Below are positions 1-8,185 of a stretch of DNA of 50,426 nucleotides, piece after piece. The DNA is taken from positions 1-50,426 of the forward strand of contig CAMYIN010000047.1 in NCBI GenBank assembly GCA_947258495.1. Reading direction: 5' to 3'. The stretch is from an uncultured Gammaproteobacteria bacterium (lineage in GTDB: Bacteria > Pseudomonadota > Gammaproteobacteria > Arenicellales > JAANXG01). Each line of letters starts with the position of its first letter. The first letter of the stretch is position 1. Under the pieces are notes generated by a model, which worked only from the letters and a program-made list of their open reading frames with translations, made no database searches and was not told the origin of the DNA. Both the position numbers and the translations under genes were made by a program.

Positions 1-408
1 GCCGTCTCGACTCCTTCCGATCACGTTGCAGCCGTCGTTCAGTAGAGCCCGGGCCCGCACGAGAACATCGCGCGGGCAATGCGGCACGTCGCATCCCATG
101 ACGATCCCCGGAGACGCGGAGCGCAGCGCGGCGTACATCTTCTTTCCCAGGTCGCCGCTTTCCTGAAGTTCTATTCGAATGCCGAAGCGGCGCTGCAGGT
201 CGCGAAACAGAGCGTGTCCGGCGCTCGGCCATACGTGCAGACGCACCGTGCCTTGCCAGGTGGACAACGCCAGACCTACGCTGGTTTCGATGCACCACGC
301 GGCTATGTGCGCGGCCTGCTCCGCCGTGGCGCGGGGCATCAATCGCGTTTTCACCCGGCCCGGCACCGGGGTCTTGGCCAACAGATGCAGCGTCGCCGCC
401 GACAACAC
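1..408 (-). CDS. DUF2064 / TIGR04282 glycosyltransferase-like protein, partial
   Basis: The complement of 408..1 reads as 136 open codons from a GTG at 408. It begins near SAATLHLLAKTPVPGRVKTRL, and the AKTPVPGRVKTRL stretch is the hallmark N-terminus of the DUF2064/TIGR04282 family (nucleotide-sugar transferase fold). Further on GIVMGCDVPHCP matches the family GSDxPxL metal/nucleotide region. The C-terminus lies left of the window. The gene starts 6 bases after the stop of the GT2 gene, so the two are surely cotranscribed; TIGR04282 and TIGR04283 genes are often paired and some are tied to arsenosugar synthesis. No radical SAM arsenic gene is visible here, so the substrate is unknown. TTG at 405 is an alternative start. 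Confidence 0.8.
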   Translation of the reverse strand, partial: MLSAATLHLLAKTPVPGRVKTRLMPRATAEQAAHIAAWCIETSVGLALSTWQGTVRLHVWPSAGHALFRDLQRRFGIRIELQESGDLGKKMYAALRSASPGIVMGCDVPHCPRDVLVRARALLNDGCNVIGRSRDG

Positions 409-414
409 AGTTCC

Positions 415-1155
415 TCAGCGGACGTCCCGATAGCGCGCGGCGAGCCGCTCCGGCGCAACACCTGCCCAGAAAAGCAACCGGTTGCACCACATCCGCAGTA
501 CGGTGCCGACAACGCCGTTTCTCTGCCATCTCCGCGCAGCGGTGGTAACGGGGAGGCGAATGCGATACGGCGGGGAAACGCGGCGCAGGCGCTTCGACAG
601 AGCGACGTCCTCCATCAATGGGATCTCCGGAAAACCGCCGACCCGATCGAATAGGCGCTTGCTGACGAATATGGCTTGATCCCCCGTGGCTATGCCCGTG
701 ACGGAGGAGCGTCGATTCATGAACCAGGCGATCGTGCGGAGCGCCAGCGAGGAGGAATCGAAACGCACATCGAACCGCCCCCAGCTCCGGTCGCTGCAGC
801 ACGCGCGGAGGATCTCGTCCATGGCGTGCGGCGGCAAGCGGGTGTCCGCGTGCAGAAACACGAGCACGTCTGCGTTCGACAACGCCGCGCCTTTATTCAT
901 CTGCGCAGCGCGTCCGCGCGTGCCGGCGACCACCCGCATTGCACACGGGCGTTCGAGTTTTTTGTATTCGGCGGCAAGGCGTTCAAGGATCTCCGGAGTC
1001 CCGTCGTCGCTTTGGCCGTCAACGAACAGGACCTGGTGCACCGATCGCAGCCCGGCAAGGTGCGTACAGCATTCGCGGACAACTGCGGCCTCGTTGTATA
1101 CCGGCACGATTACAGCGCCGCGCGGAGCGTCAATCACGGCGATGTCGGCGAACAA
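415..1155 (-). CDS. Family 2 glycosyltransferase, TIGR04283 type
   Basis: A 246-residue GT-A fold protein. Residues 14-21 (AVIVPVYNE) are the nucleotide-sugar binding start of GT2 enzymes, FVDGQSDDGT follows, and VLVFLHADTRLP supplies the DxD-like metal site. GDQAIFVSKRLFDRVGGFPEIPLMEDVALSKRLRR is the acceptor region typical of the TIGR04283 subfamily. The family transfers an activated sugar to an unknown acceptor; the pairing with the DUF2064 gene downstream suggests a shared pathway. The start overlaps the small membrane gene upstream by 26 bp; a GTG at 1137 is a possible shorter start. Confidence 0.85.
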   Translation of the reverse strand: MFADIAVIDAPRGAVIVPVYNEAAVVRECCTHLAGLRSVHQVLFVDGQSDDGTPEILERLAAEYKKLERPCAMRVVAGTRGRAAQMNKGAALSNADVLVFLHADTRLPPHAMDEILRACCSDRSWGRFDVRFDSSSLALRTIAWFMNRRSSVTGIATGDQAIFVSKRLFDRVGGFPEIPLMEDVALSKRLRRVSPPYRIRLPVTTAARRWQRNGVVGTVLRMWCNRLLFWAGVAPERLAARYRDVR

Positions 1156-1444
1156 GCTTGACGGCGCCCGGCGCCAATTTCAATGCGATCAGCATCAATC
1201 CCGATGCGTGAAACGCAAGATCAAACATATCGACGGCCCGTTGCAGGTTGCCGGCGTGCCACATCTTCAGTTTCTCCCACAGATGCGGCTCGGGAGAGAA
1301 CGGCGCGAGCGCGAGCGCGGCCCCCACGAGCAGAGTCAAACTCCAGGGTACCGACTGCAGTCGCGTCAGGGCGCGATCAAGCAGGTTCGCCAATGCTATA
1401 TTCCGCAGCAACCGGCAGACGCGGGCCCGGGCCGGACCGCGCAC
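1130..1444 (-). CDS. Small hydrophobic protein of unknown function
   Basis: 104 residues from a GTG. A hydrophobic segment (VPWSLTLLVGAALALAPF) is followed by PEPHLWEKLKMWHAGNLQRAVDMFDLAFH and a second hydrophobic segment ending in a basic tail, so two membrane passes are likely. The HLWEKLKMxxxG...DxFDLxxH pattern resembles short proteins sometimes labelled RND transporter in databases, though it is far too small to be one. It lies 46 bp after argG and overlaps the next glycosyltransferase start, so it belongs to the argG transcript or starts the glycosyltransferase unit. The exact start is uncertain: a TTG near residue 18 would give an 87-residue protein. Confidence 0.6.
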   Translation of the reverse strand: MRGPARARVCRLLRNIALANLLDRALTRLQSVPWSLTLLVGAALALAPFSPEPHLWEKLKMWHAGNLQRAVDMFDLAFHASGLMLIALKLAPGAVKLVRRHRRD

Positions 1445-1490
1445 GCGCCATTCGATTGCCGTCGTCCCGGCGCCTCATGACCGGCCCGGT

Positions 1491-2702
1491 TCACCGGCGC
1501 CCGCGCGCCGCGATTCTGAGCCGCAATGCGTTGAGCTTGATGAATCCGGCCGCGTCCGCCTGCTCATACGCTCCGGCATCGTCTTCGAAGGTGGCGATCT
1601 TATCGTCGAACAGGGAGTCGCTCTGAGATCGACGGCCGACCACGACGACGCTGCCTTTGTACAACTTCAGGCGCACGATACCGTTGACGTTCGTTTGGGA
1701 AGAATCGATCATTTTCTGCAGCATCTCGCGTTCCGGGCTCCACCAGTAACCGTTGTATACGAGGCTCGCATATTTGGGCATGATCTCGTCTTTCAGGTGT
1801 GCGACCTCCCTGTCCAAGGTCAACGACTCCATCGCCCTGTGCGCCTTGAGCAAGATCGTGCCGCCCGGAGTTTCGTAGCAACCGCGCGATTTCATGCCGA
1901 CGTAGCGGTTCTCGACGATGTCGGCACGACCGATTCCGTGCCGTCCGCCGATCTGGTTCAGGCGCAGCAACACCTCCGCAGGCGACAGGGTCTCGTCGTT
2001 CACGGCGACGACGTCACCCTTGTGGAAGGTCAACTCCACGTACTCGGACCTGTCGGGGGCCGACTGGGGTGAGACGGTCCATCGCCACATTTCCGGTTTG
2101 GGCTCCACCCATGGATCCTCGAGTTCTCCGCCCTCGTAGGAAATGTGCAGCAGGTTGGCGTCCATCGAGTACTGGGATCGGCCGGCGCGATTCTTTTCCA
2201 CTGGAATCCCATGTGTGTCGGCGTATTCCACGAGTTTGTCTCGAGAGTTCAGGTCCCATTCGCGCCACGGCGCGATGATTCTAATATCCGGTTTGAGCGC
2301 ATAGGCGCTCAGCTCGAAACGTACCTGGTCGTTCCCTTTGCCGGTGGCTCCGTGGGCGACGGCGTCTGCACCGGTGAGATCCACGATCTCGACCAGGCGC
2401 TGGGCGATAAGGGGTCTGGCGATGGATGTACCGAGAAGATATTCTCCTTCGTACAACGCGTTTGCGCGGAACATGGGGAACACGAAGTCTCTGGCGAACT
2501 GCTCCCTGAGGTCTTCAACGAAAATCTCGCTGGCGCCGAATTGCCGGGCCTTGATGCGAGCCGGTTCGATCTCGTCTCCTTGGCCGATGTCGGCGGTGAA
2601 CGTCACTACCTCACAGCGGTAGGTTTCCTGCAGCCATCTGAGTATGATTGACGTATCCAGCCCACCCGAATAGGCGAGCACCACTTTATTGACAGAATGC
2701 AT
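1491..2702 (-). CDS. argG: Argininosuccinate synthase
   Basis: 403 residues, the normal length for the bacterial enzyme. It joins citrulline and aspartate using ATP, the seventh step of arginine synthesis, in the cytoplasm. The N-terminus [18 protein letters not shown] is the ATP pyrophosphatase P-loop (SGGLDTS). [13 protein letters not shown] and [22 protein letters not shown] are the citrulline/aspartate binding signatures. It stands alone on the minus strand, while argD-argF lie just to the right on the plus strand and argH is 26 kb away. The 254-bp gap to the right must hold its promoter. Confidence 0.98.
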   Translation of the reverse strand: MHSVNKVVLAYSGGLDTSIILRWLQETYRCEVVTFTADIGQGDEIEPARIKARQFGASEIFVEDLREQFARDFVFPMFRANALYEGEYLLGTSIARPLIAQRLVEIVDLTGADAVAHGATGKGNDQVRFELSAYALKPDIRIIAPWREWDLNSRDKLVEYADTHGIPVEKNRAGRSQYSMDANLLHISYEGGELEDPWVEPKPEMWRWTVSPQSAPDRSEYVELTFHKGDVVAVNDETLSPAEVLLRLNQIGGRHGIGRADIVENRYVGMKSRGCYETPGGTILLKAHRAMESLTLDREVAHLKDEIMPKYASLVYNGYWWSPEREMLQKMIDSSQTNVNGIVRLKLYKGSVVVVGRRSQSDSLFDDKIATFEDDAGAYEQADAAGFIKLNALRLRIAARGRR

Positions 2703-2876
2703 AGGATCGGTCGCTCTAAGCGAAGCGATTGGAGGCCGTAATGATCTTTGTAACGCGGGCTCAGGTCAAGAATGCGGCAGCGACGGCAGCGCGTTCGTTC
2801 TGGATCGTAAGTAACACCTTGCTCTTCGGCGGATGGTCGCCGAGCATCCGCTCGACCCGAGCGCGTGAATGTCGGC

Positions 2877-2905
2877 TTGAAATTGAAACATCACTATCAT
2901 AGGCT
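2877..2905 (+). promoter_or_regulatory. Possible sigma70-type promoter for the 2957-3590 genes
   Basis: TTGAAA at 2877-2882 is followed after 17 bases by TAGGCT at 2900-2905. The -35 matches 5 of 6 consensus bases and the -10 is weak. A shifted alternative uses TATCAT at 2895-2900. It fits the need for a start upstream of the small membrane peptide at 2957. I see no other gene in 2703-2956. Confidence 0.3.
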
Positions 2906-2956
2906 TGTGCGCGAATTGCCAAGAGTCATCTCGTCATTGAACAGGAGAGATAGGTA

Positions 2957-3052
2957 ATGAAGAATCCGCTTGATTCCATCACTGGAACGATCGTCTCGGG
3001 TTTCGCACTTACCCTGGTACTGTACTTTTTTGCAAGGGCATTCCTGGGTTGA
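2957..3052 (+). CDS. 31-residue membrane peptide
   Basis: The reading frame starts MKNPLDSITGTIVSGFALTL and ends LVLYFFARAFLG, one hydrophobic helix with a short polar N-terminus. A good Shine-Dalgarno (AGGAGAG at 2943-2949) sits 7 bases before the ATG. It is 28 bp before the PuuD-like gene, which argues for translation coupling. Single-helix peptides often act as small subunits or regulators of a neighbouring membrane protein, so partnership with the PuuD-like product is the simplest inference. No family is recognised. Confidence 0.65.
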   Translation: MKNPLDSITGTIVSGFALTLVLYFFARAFLG

Positions 3053-3080
3053 CACGATAAGCAAGAAGAGGCGTTTGGTT

Positions 3081-3590
3081 ATGGAAATCATAGATCGTTG
3101 GCTGCATATTCTCGCCGGTATAGTTTGGATAGGTCTCCTGTACTATTTCAATTTCGTCCAGGTCCCCGGTCTTGGCAAAGCGAAAGCCGACGGGACGGCG
3201 GCGGGCATCACCAAGCACATTGCGCCGCGCGCGTTGTTGTGGTTTCGCTGGGCGGCCGTGGCGACCTGGGTTACCGGAGCTATCTATCTGCTCATCGGGC
3301 ACGGTACATCCGATACGAACGGCATTGCGCGGGCCTTCTTGCTGCAGGGGTCCGCCGCCTACATAGGCATTGGTGCCTGGTTGGGAACCATCATGCTGTT
3401 CAATGTCTGGGTGCTGATCTGGCCCAACCAGAAGAAGGTTCTGGGATTTGTACAGGCCAGCGATGAAGACAAAGCGAAAGCGGCAAGAGTCGCGTTGCTC
3501 GCGTCACGGACTAACACCATGCTTTCCATCCCCATGCTGTTTTTCATGATCGCGGGCACACCCGCCCACCAGATGGGCATCTTTGGTTGA
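3081..3590 (+). CDS. PuuD-like membrane protein (urate hydroxylase N-terminal domain family)
   Basis: 169 residues from the ATG at 3081. It contains HILAGIVWIGLLYYFNFVQVP, PRALLWFRWAAVATWVTGAIYLL, AYIGIGAWLGTIMLFNVWVLIWPNQKKVLG and a final TNTMLSIPMLFFMIAG helix, that is four membrane segments. The GIVWIGLLYYFN and WPNQKK motifs are typical of the integral membrane domain found in PuuD. Full PuuD also carries a cytochrome c domain, which is absent here, so urate oxidation cannot be assumed; conserved His residues suggest haem or quinone contact. It sits between the 31-residue peptide and argDF. Confidence 0.75.
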   Translation: MEIIDRWLHILAGIVWIGLLYYFNFVQVPGLGKAKADGTAAGITKHIAPRALLWFRWAAVATWVTGAIYLLIGHGTSDTNGIARAFLLQGSAAYIGIGAWLGTIMLFNVWVLIWPNQKKVLGFVQASDEDKAKAARVALLASRTNTMLSIPMLFFMIAGTPAHQMGIFG

Positions 3591-3624
3591 CGGTCGGTGT
3601 GAGGCAAGCTTCAACTTCTGGTTA

Positions 3625-3655
3625 TTGAGAGCCGGTCGGCGGTTGGAAGTATAAT
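3625..3655 (+). promoter_or_regulatory. Probable argD-argF promoter
   Basis: A perfect -10 TATAAT at 3650-3655 is preceded by TTGAGA (5 of 6) at 3625-3630 with a 19-base spacer, slightly long. Transcription would begin near 3662 and leave a leader of about 58 nt before the argD ATG at 3720. Confidence 0.5.
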
Positions 3656-3688
3656 CCGTAACAATTGAACTTATCGGTTTGGTCCGTT

Positions 3689-3713
3689 GGCGCCTCTGAT
3701 CCAGGGCGCCTTT
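3689..3713 (+). promoter_or_regulatory. Hairpin in the argD leader
   Basis: GGCGCC at 3689-3694 and GGCGCC at 3705-3710 can form a GC-only stem around a 10-nt loop, followed by TTT. It lies just before the argD ATG (3720) and would cover the ribosome site. The T tract is too short for a confident terminator. Confidence 0.3.
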
Positions 3714-3719
3714 GCATTT

Positions 3720-4913
3720 ATGGAAACCGCGAATCACCACCTGATGCAGACTTACGCACGATTGCCCGTGAGCTTCACGCGCGGGGTCGGAGCCTGGCTG
3801 TGGGACACCGAGGGCAATCGCTACCTCGACGCGTTGGGTGGAATTTCCGTCGCCGCACTGGGCCACTCCCATCCACAAGTGGCCGCAGCCGTATCCGAGC
3901 AGGCGCACACGCTGATGCATACGTCCAATCTCTACGAGATTCCTCTGCAGAGGCGATTGGCCGAACGCCTGTGCGCCGTCGCCGGCATGGATCGGGCATT
4001 TTTCTGTAATTCCGGCGCGGAGGCCAACGAGGCGGCGATCAAGCTCGCCCGTCTATGGGGCCACCGAAAAGGCGTCGAGAGGCCCGCGATCCTGGTCATG
4101 GACGGGGCCTTCCACGGCCGCACATTGGCGACCTTGACCGCGACCGGCAATCGCAAGGTGCACGCCGGATTCGAGCCGCTGGTGTCGGGTTTCAAGCGGG
4201 TCCCCTTTAATGATCTCGACTCGATCCGGCAGGTCAGCCGCAGCGATCAGGAGGTGGTGGCCGTGTTGGTGGAACCGATCCAAGGCGAGGGCGGCATCAA
4301 TATCCCGGACGCGGGTTACCTGGCGGGCTTGAGGCAGATTTGCGATCAAAGCGGCTGGTTGCTCATGATCGATGAAATCCAAACCGGCATGTGTCGCACC
4401 GGGAGATGGTTCGCGTATCAACACGAAGACGTCGTTCCGGACGTCGTTACCGTCGCCAAGGCGCTGGGCAACGGTGTTCCGATCGGGGCGTGTATGGCCT
4501 CCGGCGCCGCTGCGGACGTATTGGGTCCCGGTTCGCACGGTTCCACGTTCGGCGGCAACCCCCTCGCCTGCCGAGCGGCCTTGGCGGTCATCGAGGTAAT
4601 GCACGCGGGGGACGGGCTCGCGGCACGTGCGGCGGAGCTCGGTCTGCGTATACTGCGAAATATGCGGCAACGCCTGGCGGAGCGTGGTTCGGTCCTGTCA
4701 ATCCGCGGGCGCGGGCTGATGATGGCGGTGCAAACCCACCGTCCCTGCGCGAAATTGGTGTCGATCGCACTGCAGCACGGATTGCTGATCAATGTCACCG
4801 CGGGCGACGTTGTCAGACTGCTGCCGCCTTTGATTCTTGCCGACGACGAAGCGGACCTGTTGGTCGATCGTCTGTTGGAGTCGCTTTCGCAGTTCGAGTC
4901 ACAACCCGCATGA
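3720..4913 (+). CDS. argD: Acetylornithine aminotransferase
   Basis: 397 residues from the ATG at 3720 (METANHHLMQTYARLPV), preferred over an in-frame TTG at 3687 because the family starts here. It is a class III PLP aminotransferase converting N-acetylglutamate semialdehyde to N-acetylornithine. FFCNSGAEANEAAIKLAR, LVEPIQGEGGI, LLMIDEIQTGMCRTG and TVAKALGNGVPIGA (PLP lysine at residue 247) are all present. Enzymes of this family can also serve lysine synthesis as succinyldiaminopimelate aminotransferase. The stop overlaps the argF start (ATGA). Confidence 0.95.
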   Translation: METANHHLMQTYARLPVSFTRGVGAWLWDTEGNRYLDALGGISVAALGHSHPQVAAAVSEQAHTLMHTSNLYEIPLQRRLAERLCAVAGMDRAFFCNSGAEANEAAIKLARLWGHRKGVERPAILVMDGAFHGRTLATLTATGNRKVHAGFEPLVSGFKRVPFNDLDSIRQVSRSDQEVVAVLVEPIQGEGGINIPDAGYLAGLRQICDQSGWLLMIDEIQTGMCRTGRWFAYQHEDVVPDVVTVAKALGNGVPIGACMASGAAADVLGPGSHGSTFGGNPLACRAALAVIEVMHAGDGLAARAAELGLRILRNMRQRLAERGSVLSIRGRGLMMAVQTHRPCAKLVSIALQHGLLINVTAGDVVRLLPPLILADDEADLLVDRLLESLSQFESQPA

Positions 4914-5815
4914 GCGTACGCCACTTTTTAACGCTGCTGGACCTGAATTCGGATGAGCTCAGGGCGCTCATAGAGCGTGCGATCGAGTTGAAGACGCAGT
5001 TCAAGGCCGGGCTTGCGGAACAGAAGTTCCAGGGTTATACCCTGGTGATGATCTTTGACAAGTCGTCCACGCGAACGCGGCTGTCGTTCGAGGTCGCGAT
5101 GACCCATTTCGGAGGCCGCGCTATATTTCTTTCTCCAGGCAGCACCCAGCTCGGTCGCGGTGAGGCCCTCGAGGATACGGCGCGCGTAATGTCCCGCATG
5201 GTCGAAGTCGTCGTGATTCGGACCTCGAGCCATTCCATGGTGGAAAAATTTGCCGAGCACTCGCAAGTCCCGGTAGTCAACGGATTGACGGACCGCTTTC
5301 ACCCCTGCCAACTCCTGGCGGACATTCAGACCTATACGGAGCTCCGTGGTGATATTCGGGGGCGAAAGGTGGCCTGGGTGGGAGACGGCAATAATGTGTG
5401 CAATTCCTGGATCAACGCCGCACTTCGGTTTGACTTCAGCCTATGCGTAGCGACACCGCGCGGATATCATCCCGAGCAAGAGACACTGCGCAACGCTGGA
5501 AACCGAATCGCGGTCTTCGAAGATCCGATGGACGCGGTGCGGAATGCGGACATCGTGGTTACGGATACCTGGGCGAGTATGGGCCAGGAGGAGGAAAAGG
5601 AAAAGCGGGTGAAGGCCTTTGAGAACTATCGCGTGGACCAGAAGCTGATGCGGCACGCAAACTCCGATGCGGTCTTTATGCACTGCCTTCCCGCTTATCG
5701 CGGTTTTGAGGTCACCACGGAGGTCATCGACGGACCGCAGAGCGTGGTGTGGGACCAGGCGGAAAATCGTTTGCATGCGCAAAAGGCATTGCTGGAATAT
5801 CTGTTGCGTGCCTGA
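4910..5815 (+). CDS. argF: Ornithine carbamoyltransferase
   Basis: 301 residues from the ATG at 4910, which overlaps the argD stop. It forms citrulline from ornithine and carbamoyl phosphate. The carbamoyl phosphate motif STRTR is at residues 53-57, HPCQ at 131-134, and the ornithine loop HCLPAYRG near the C-terminus. The large reading frame extending upstream is only read-through in the argD region and is not part of the protein. With argD, argG and argH in the same window, most of the ornithine-to-arginine path is here. Confidence 0.97.
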   Translation: MSVRHFLTLLDLNSDELRALIERAIELKTQFKAGLAEQKFQGYTLVMIFDKSSTRTRLSFEVAMTHFGGRAIFLSPGSTQLGRGEALEDTARVMSRMVEVVVIRTSSHSMVEKFAEHSQVPVVNGLTDRFHPCQLLADIQTYTELRGDIRGRKVAWVGDGNNVCNSWINAALRFDFSLCVATPRGYHPEQETLRNAGNRIAVFEDPMDAVRNADIVVTDTWASMGQEEEKEKRVKAFENYRVDQKLMRHANSDAVFMHCLPAYRGFEVTTEVIDGPQSVVWDQAENRLHAQKALLEYLLRA

Positions 5816-5863
5816 CGACAATAGCGTCGATTCACGGTTCGTGACATTACAACTGTAACGGCT

Positions 5864-6919
5864 ATGTCTGCCAACAAGGTCTTGGATGTGCGCAGTATCG
5901 TGTGCACCCATGGTGATCGTGCGGTTGTGGACGGCTTGTCTTTTTCCGTGCAGGAGCACTCTCTGGTGTGCCTGCTCGGTCCGAGTGGATGCGGCAAGAC
6001 CACCGTTTTGCGCGCGATTGCGGGATTCCACCCCTTGGCGGGGGGTGAAATCGAGCTGGGAGGCCGGATCGTCTCCAGAGCGGGTTACAGCCTCGCACCG
6101 GAGCAGAGGCGCGTCGGCATGGTGTTCCAGGACAACGCCTTGTTTCCGCACTTGAAGGTGATCGACAACGTGACCTTTGGTCTGCGTGAGCGCAACGCGC
6201 GTGGCGCAAACCACCTCGTGGAGCAGATCCTGGAACGCGTCGGTGTGGTCGAGCTCAGCGACCGCTATCCCCACGAGCTGTCCGGTGGACAACAGCAGCG
6301 AGTGGCGTTGGCGCGTGCCCTGGCGCCCAGGCCCGTTCTGTTGCTCATGGACGAACCGTTTTCCAACCTGGATGTCGAGCTGCGCGAACGCTTGGGTTAC
6401 GAGGTACGGGACATCCTTAAAGATCAAGGAACCACCAGCGTGCTGGTCACGCACGATCAGCAGGACGCATTCGCTCTGGGTGAGCGGGTCGGGGTCATGT
6501 ATGGCGGCAAGATAATGCAATGGGGTACGCCGTACGATCTTTATCATGAACCGGCGCATCGATTTGTGGCCGATTTTATTGGCGAGGGGGTATTTCTGCG
6601 CGGAAAATCCCTGGCTCCCGGTACCGTGGAGACCGAGCTCGGAGTGGTGCGGGGCAAACAGGGGCTGGACTGCGGCGTGGGCGCGGCGCTGGACGTGTTG
6701 ATTCGGCCGGACGACATCGTGCCGGATGCGGAAGCGGCCATAGAGGCCAGGATCGTGCGCAAGGCGTTCAAGGGGGCGGAAATCCTGTATACGCTTCGTC
6801 TGCAAAGCGGTACCGAGCTGCTTTCCTTGTTTCCAAGCCACGCGAATCACGAGGTGGGCGCGTCGGTCGGCGTCCGGCTCCAGGCGGAACATCTCGTGGT
6901 GTTTGCTCGCCATGACTAG
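5864..6919 (+). CDS. ABC transporter ATP-binding protein, FbpC/PotA-type
   Basis: 351 residues. Walker A GPSGCGKTT near residue 41, Q-loop in MVFQDNALFPH, signature LSGGQQQRVALARAL, Walker B LLLMDEPFSNLD and the H-loop VTHDQQDA are intact. The C-terminal 110 residues (VLIRPDDIVPD onward) form a TOBE-like regulatory domain, as in ATPases for Fe(3+), sulfate, molybdate or polyamine import. No permease or binding protein is adjacent, so the substrate is not assigned; Fe(3+) is the closest guess. The next gene overlaps its last 8 bases. Confidence 0.9.
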   Translation: MSANKVLDVRSIVCTHGDRAVVDGLSFSVQEHSLVCLLGPSGCGKTTVLRAIAGFHPLAGGEIELGGRIVSRAGYSLAPEQRRVGMVFQDNALFPHLKVIDNVTFGLRERNARGANHLVEQILERVGVVELSDRYPHELSGGQQQRVALARALAPRPVLLLMDEPFSNLDVELRERLGYEVRDILKDQGTTSVLVTHDQQDAFALGERVGVMYGGKIMQWGTPYDLYHEPAHRFVADFIGEGVFLRGKSLAPGTVETELGVVRGKQGLDCGVGAALDVLIRPDDIVPDAEAAIEARIVRKAFKGAEILYTLRLQSGTELLSLFPSHANHEVGASVGVRLQAEHLVVFARHD

Positions 6920-7583
6920 ATTCCTGGCGGCGCTGACGCCGTTGCCGTTGATCGGTTTGTTACTGGCAGCGAGTGCCCTGTACGCGGCTGAGGAAGAAAA
7001 GCCTGCGGCCTGGGACGCGGCTGTCAAGGCGATCGAACGTGGCCGAAGTTTCAAGCGACGGGGCTATTTCGACGAAGCCCGGGAGCAGTTCGAGATCGCA
7101 CGCCAGCTTGCTCCCGCAGGCAGCGAGGTCCAAGCCCAGGCGACGCTGGAACTCCACTATCAGCTTCCGCTCGTGGAAATTCAGCATCGGGTGAATGCCG
7201 GCGACCTGGACGGCGCCGAAAGGATCCTGCAGGCGATGGTAACGCTGAATCAAGAGCAGCCTGAGCGACTGCAACAGATCGAAACCATGCTGCGAAATCT
7301 GGGGTTGATGCGCGGGGCGACGTCCGTGGTTCCGATCGCGGTCGACCACAAGACGGTGATCGAGCAGGTGCGTCGAAGACTAGAGGTTTTTCGCCGTGAG
7401 CAGGGCCGCTACCCGGCCGGATATCGCGAGCTCAACGCGGCCCTGCCGGCGAACCGGCCGCCTCTGGAGCACTTCGTGGTCAATCATTACGCCGACCAGG
7501 GCAACGGATACGTGCTGGTGCTGCGCAACCGGTACGACCCCGAGCAGACGCTGACGCTGCAGAATACGGGGCTGCTGCGCTAG
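6912..7583 (+). CDS. Secreted TPR-like protein of unknown function
   Basis: 223 residues from the ATG at 6912 (MTRFLAALTPLPLIG...). The N-terminus is a signal peptide with cleavage near ALYAAEEE. Residues 30-130 form helical TPR-like repeats (SFKRRGYFDEAREQFEIARQLAP; LDGAERILQAMVTLNQEQPERL). The C-terminal part (VIEQVRRRLEVFRREQGRYPAGYRELNAALP) resembles the post-helix region of type II secretion pseudopilins. It overlaps the ABC ATPase gene by 8 bases, so the two are cotranscribed; any functional link is unknown. Confidence 0.7.
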   Translation: MTRFLAALTPLPLIGLLLAASALYAAEEEKPAAWDAAVKAIERGRSFKRRGYFDEAREQFEIARQLAPAGSEVQAQATLELHYQLPLVEIQHRVNAGDLDGAERILQAMVTLNQEQPERLQQIETMLRNLGLMRGATSVVPIAVDHKTVIEQVRRRLEVFRREQGRYPAGYRELNAALPANRPPLEHFVVNHYADQGNGYVLVLRNRYDPEQTLTLQNTGLLR

Positions 7584-7614
7584 CGACAGGCTGTGGCTGG
7601 AGCCCGCGCCGACG

Positions 7615-7644
7615 ACCGTTTGTTGGTTCTGGTATACCGTTTGT
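7615..7644 (+). promoter_or_regulatory. LytTR/AlgR-type double binding site
   Basis: Two identical 9-mers ACCGTTTGT occur at 7615-7623 and 7636-7644, separated by 12 bp (21-bp period, two helical turns). The 9-mer fits the LytTR consensus known from AgrA ([TA][AC][CA]GTTN[AG][TG]) and resembles the AlgR core CCGTTCGTC. The pair lies upstream of a -10-like TATATT at 7677-7682 and of the GTG start at 7715, a position suited to activation. A LytTR regulator is encoded at 25012-25743. Confidence 0.55.
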
Positions 7645-7663
7645 CGGGAGACAACGGAACCAA
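7623..7663. repeat. Interrupted inverted repeat upstream of the WYL-like gene
   Basis: TTGGTTC (7623-7629) pairs with GAACCAA (7657-7663). Inside it, TTGTC (7641-7645) pairs with GACAA (7650-7654) around a GGGA tetraloop. It overlaps the two LytTR-type repeats and is followed by A residues, so it is not a plus-strand terminator. It may be a secondary consequence of the operator sequence. Confidence 0.3.
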
Positions 7664-7714
7664 AAACGTGAGTCGCTATATTTACGAAAATAGATCGAAA
7701 AGAGAACAGGACCC

Positions 7715-8164
7715 GTGATAGACCACGCCCCGCGGCTCATCGCAACCGCCATCCGTTATCGTCGACGACTCATCATTCGTTATGCCGGCCAGGCGCATGC
7801 ACGCGTCATCGAACCGCATATTCTGTATCGGGCGCCAGACGGGTTGATGGGCCTCGTAGGGTACCTGGTCAAAGGCGATCAGGACGACACTACCGACGCG
7901 CGCAGGGGCACGTTCTGGCGCCCGTTCCAGGTGCAAAAGATCGAACGCATATACGTGGCGGAGGATACGTTCACGCCGCGCGAGCGCCAGGGTTTCGCGA
8001 CGGTGAAGTCGCTGCTGCGCGGTGAAGTGCTGGCGCAGGTCGAGGCACGCAACCGGGATAACAGCTTCCTGAACGTCGCCACTCCCGCCCGGCGCGACGG
8101 TCGCGCGGATCGCGTCCTGAGCACGCAAGGGGTTTCTCCCGCAGATACGCTGCACGCAAGCTGA
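7715..8164 (+). CDS. WYL-domain-like protein
   Basis: 149 residues from a GTG at 7715. The N-terminal 100 residues (LIATAIRYRRRLIIRYAGQAHARVIEPHILYRAPDGLMGLVGYL...RPFQVQKIERIYVAEDTFTPRER) follow the WYL fold pattern of a small beta-rich ligand-sensing domain. No helix-turn-helix precedes it, so it is a stand-alone domain. The C-terminal 40 residues look disordered. WYL domains bind ligands or nucleic acids and often regulate transcription. Upstream are LytTR boxes; downstream it shares a terminator with convergent rpoH. Confidence 0.65.
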   Translation: MIDHAPRLIATAIRYRRRLIIRYAGQAHARVIEPHILYRAPDGLMGLVGYLVKGDQDDTTDARRGTFWRPFQVQKIERIYVAEDTFTPRERQGFATVKSLLRGEVLAQVEARNRDNSFLNVATPARRDGRADRVLSTQGVSPADTLHAS

Positions 8165-8185
8165 GTCCGACTCCATGACCGAAAA

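Noticed and set aside
5441-7054. 537-codon open frame on the minus strand
   Set aside because: It lies opposite argF and the ABC ATPase, which have clear family motifs; its translation matches nothing and reflects GC-rich antisense openness.
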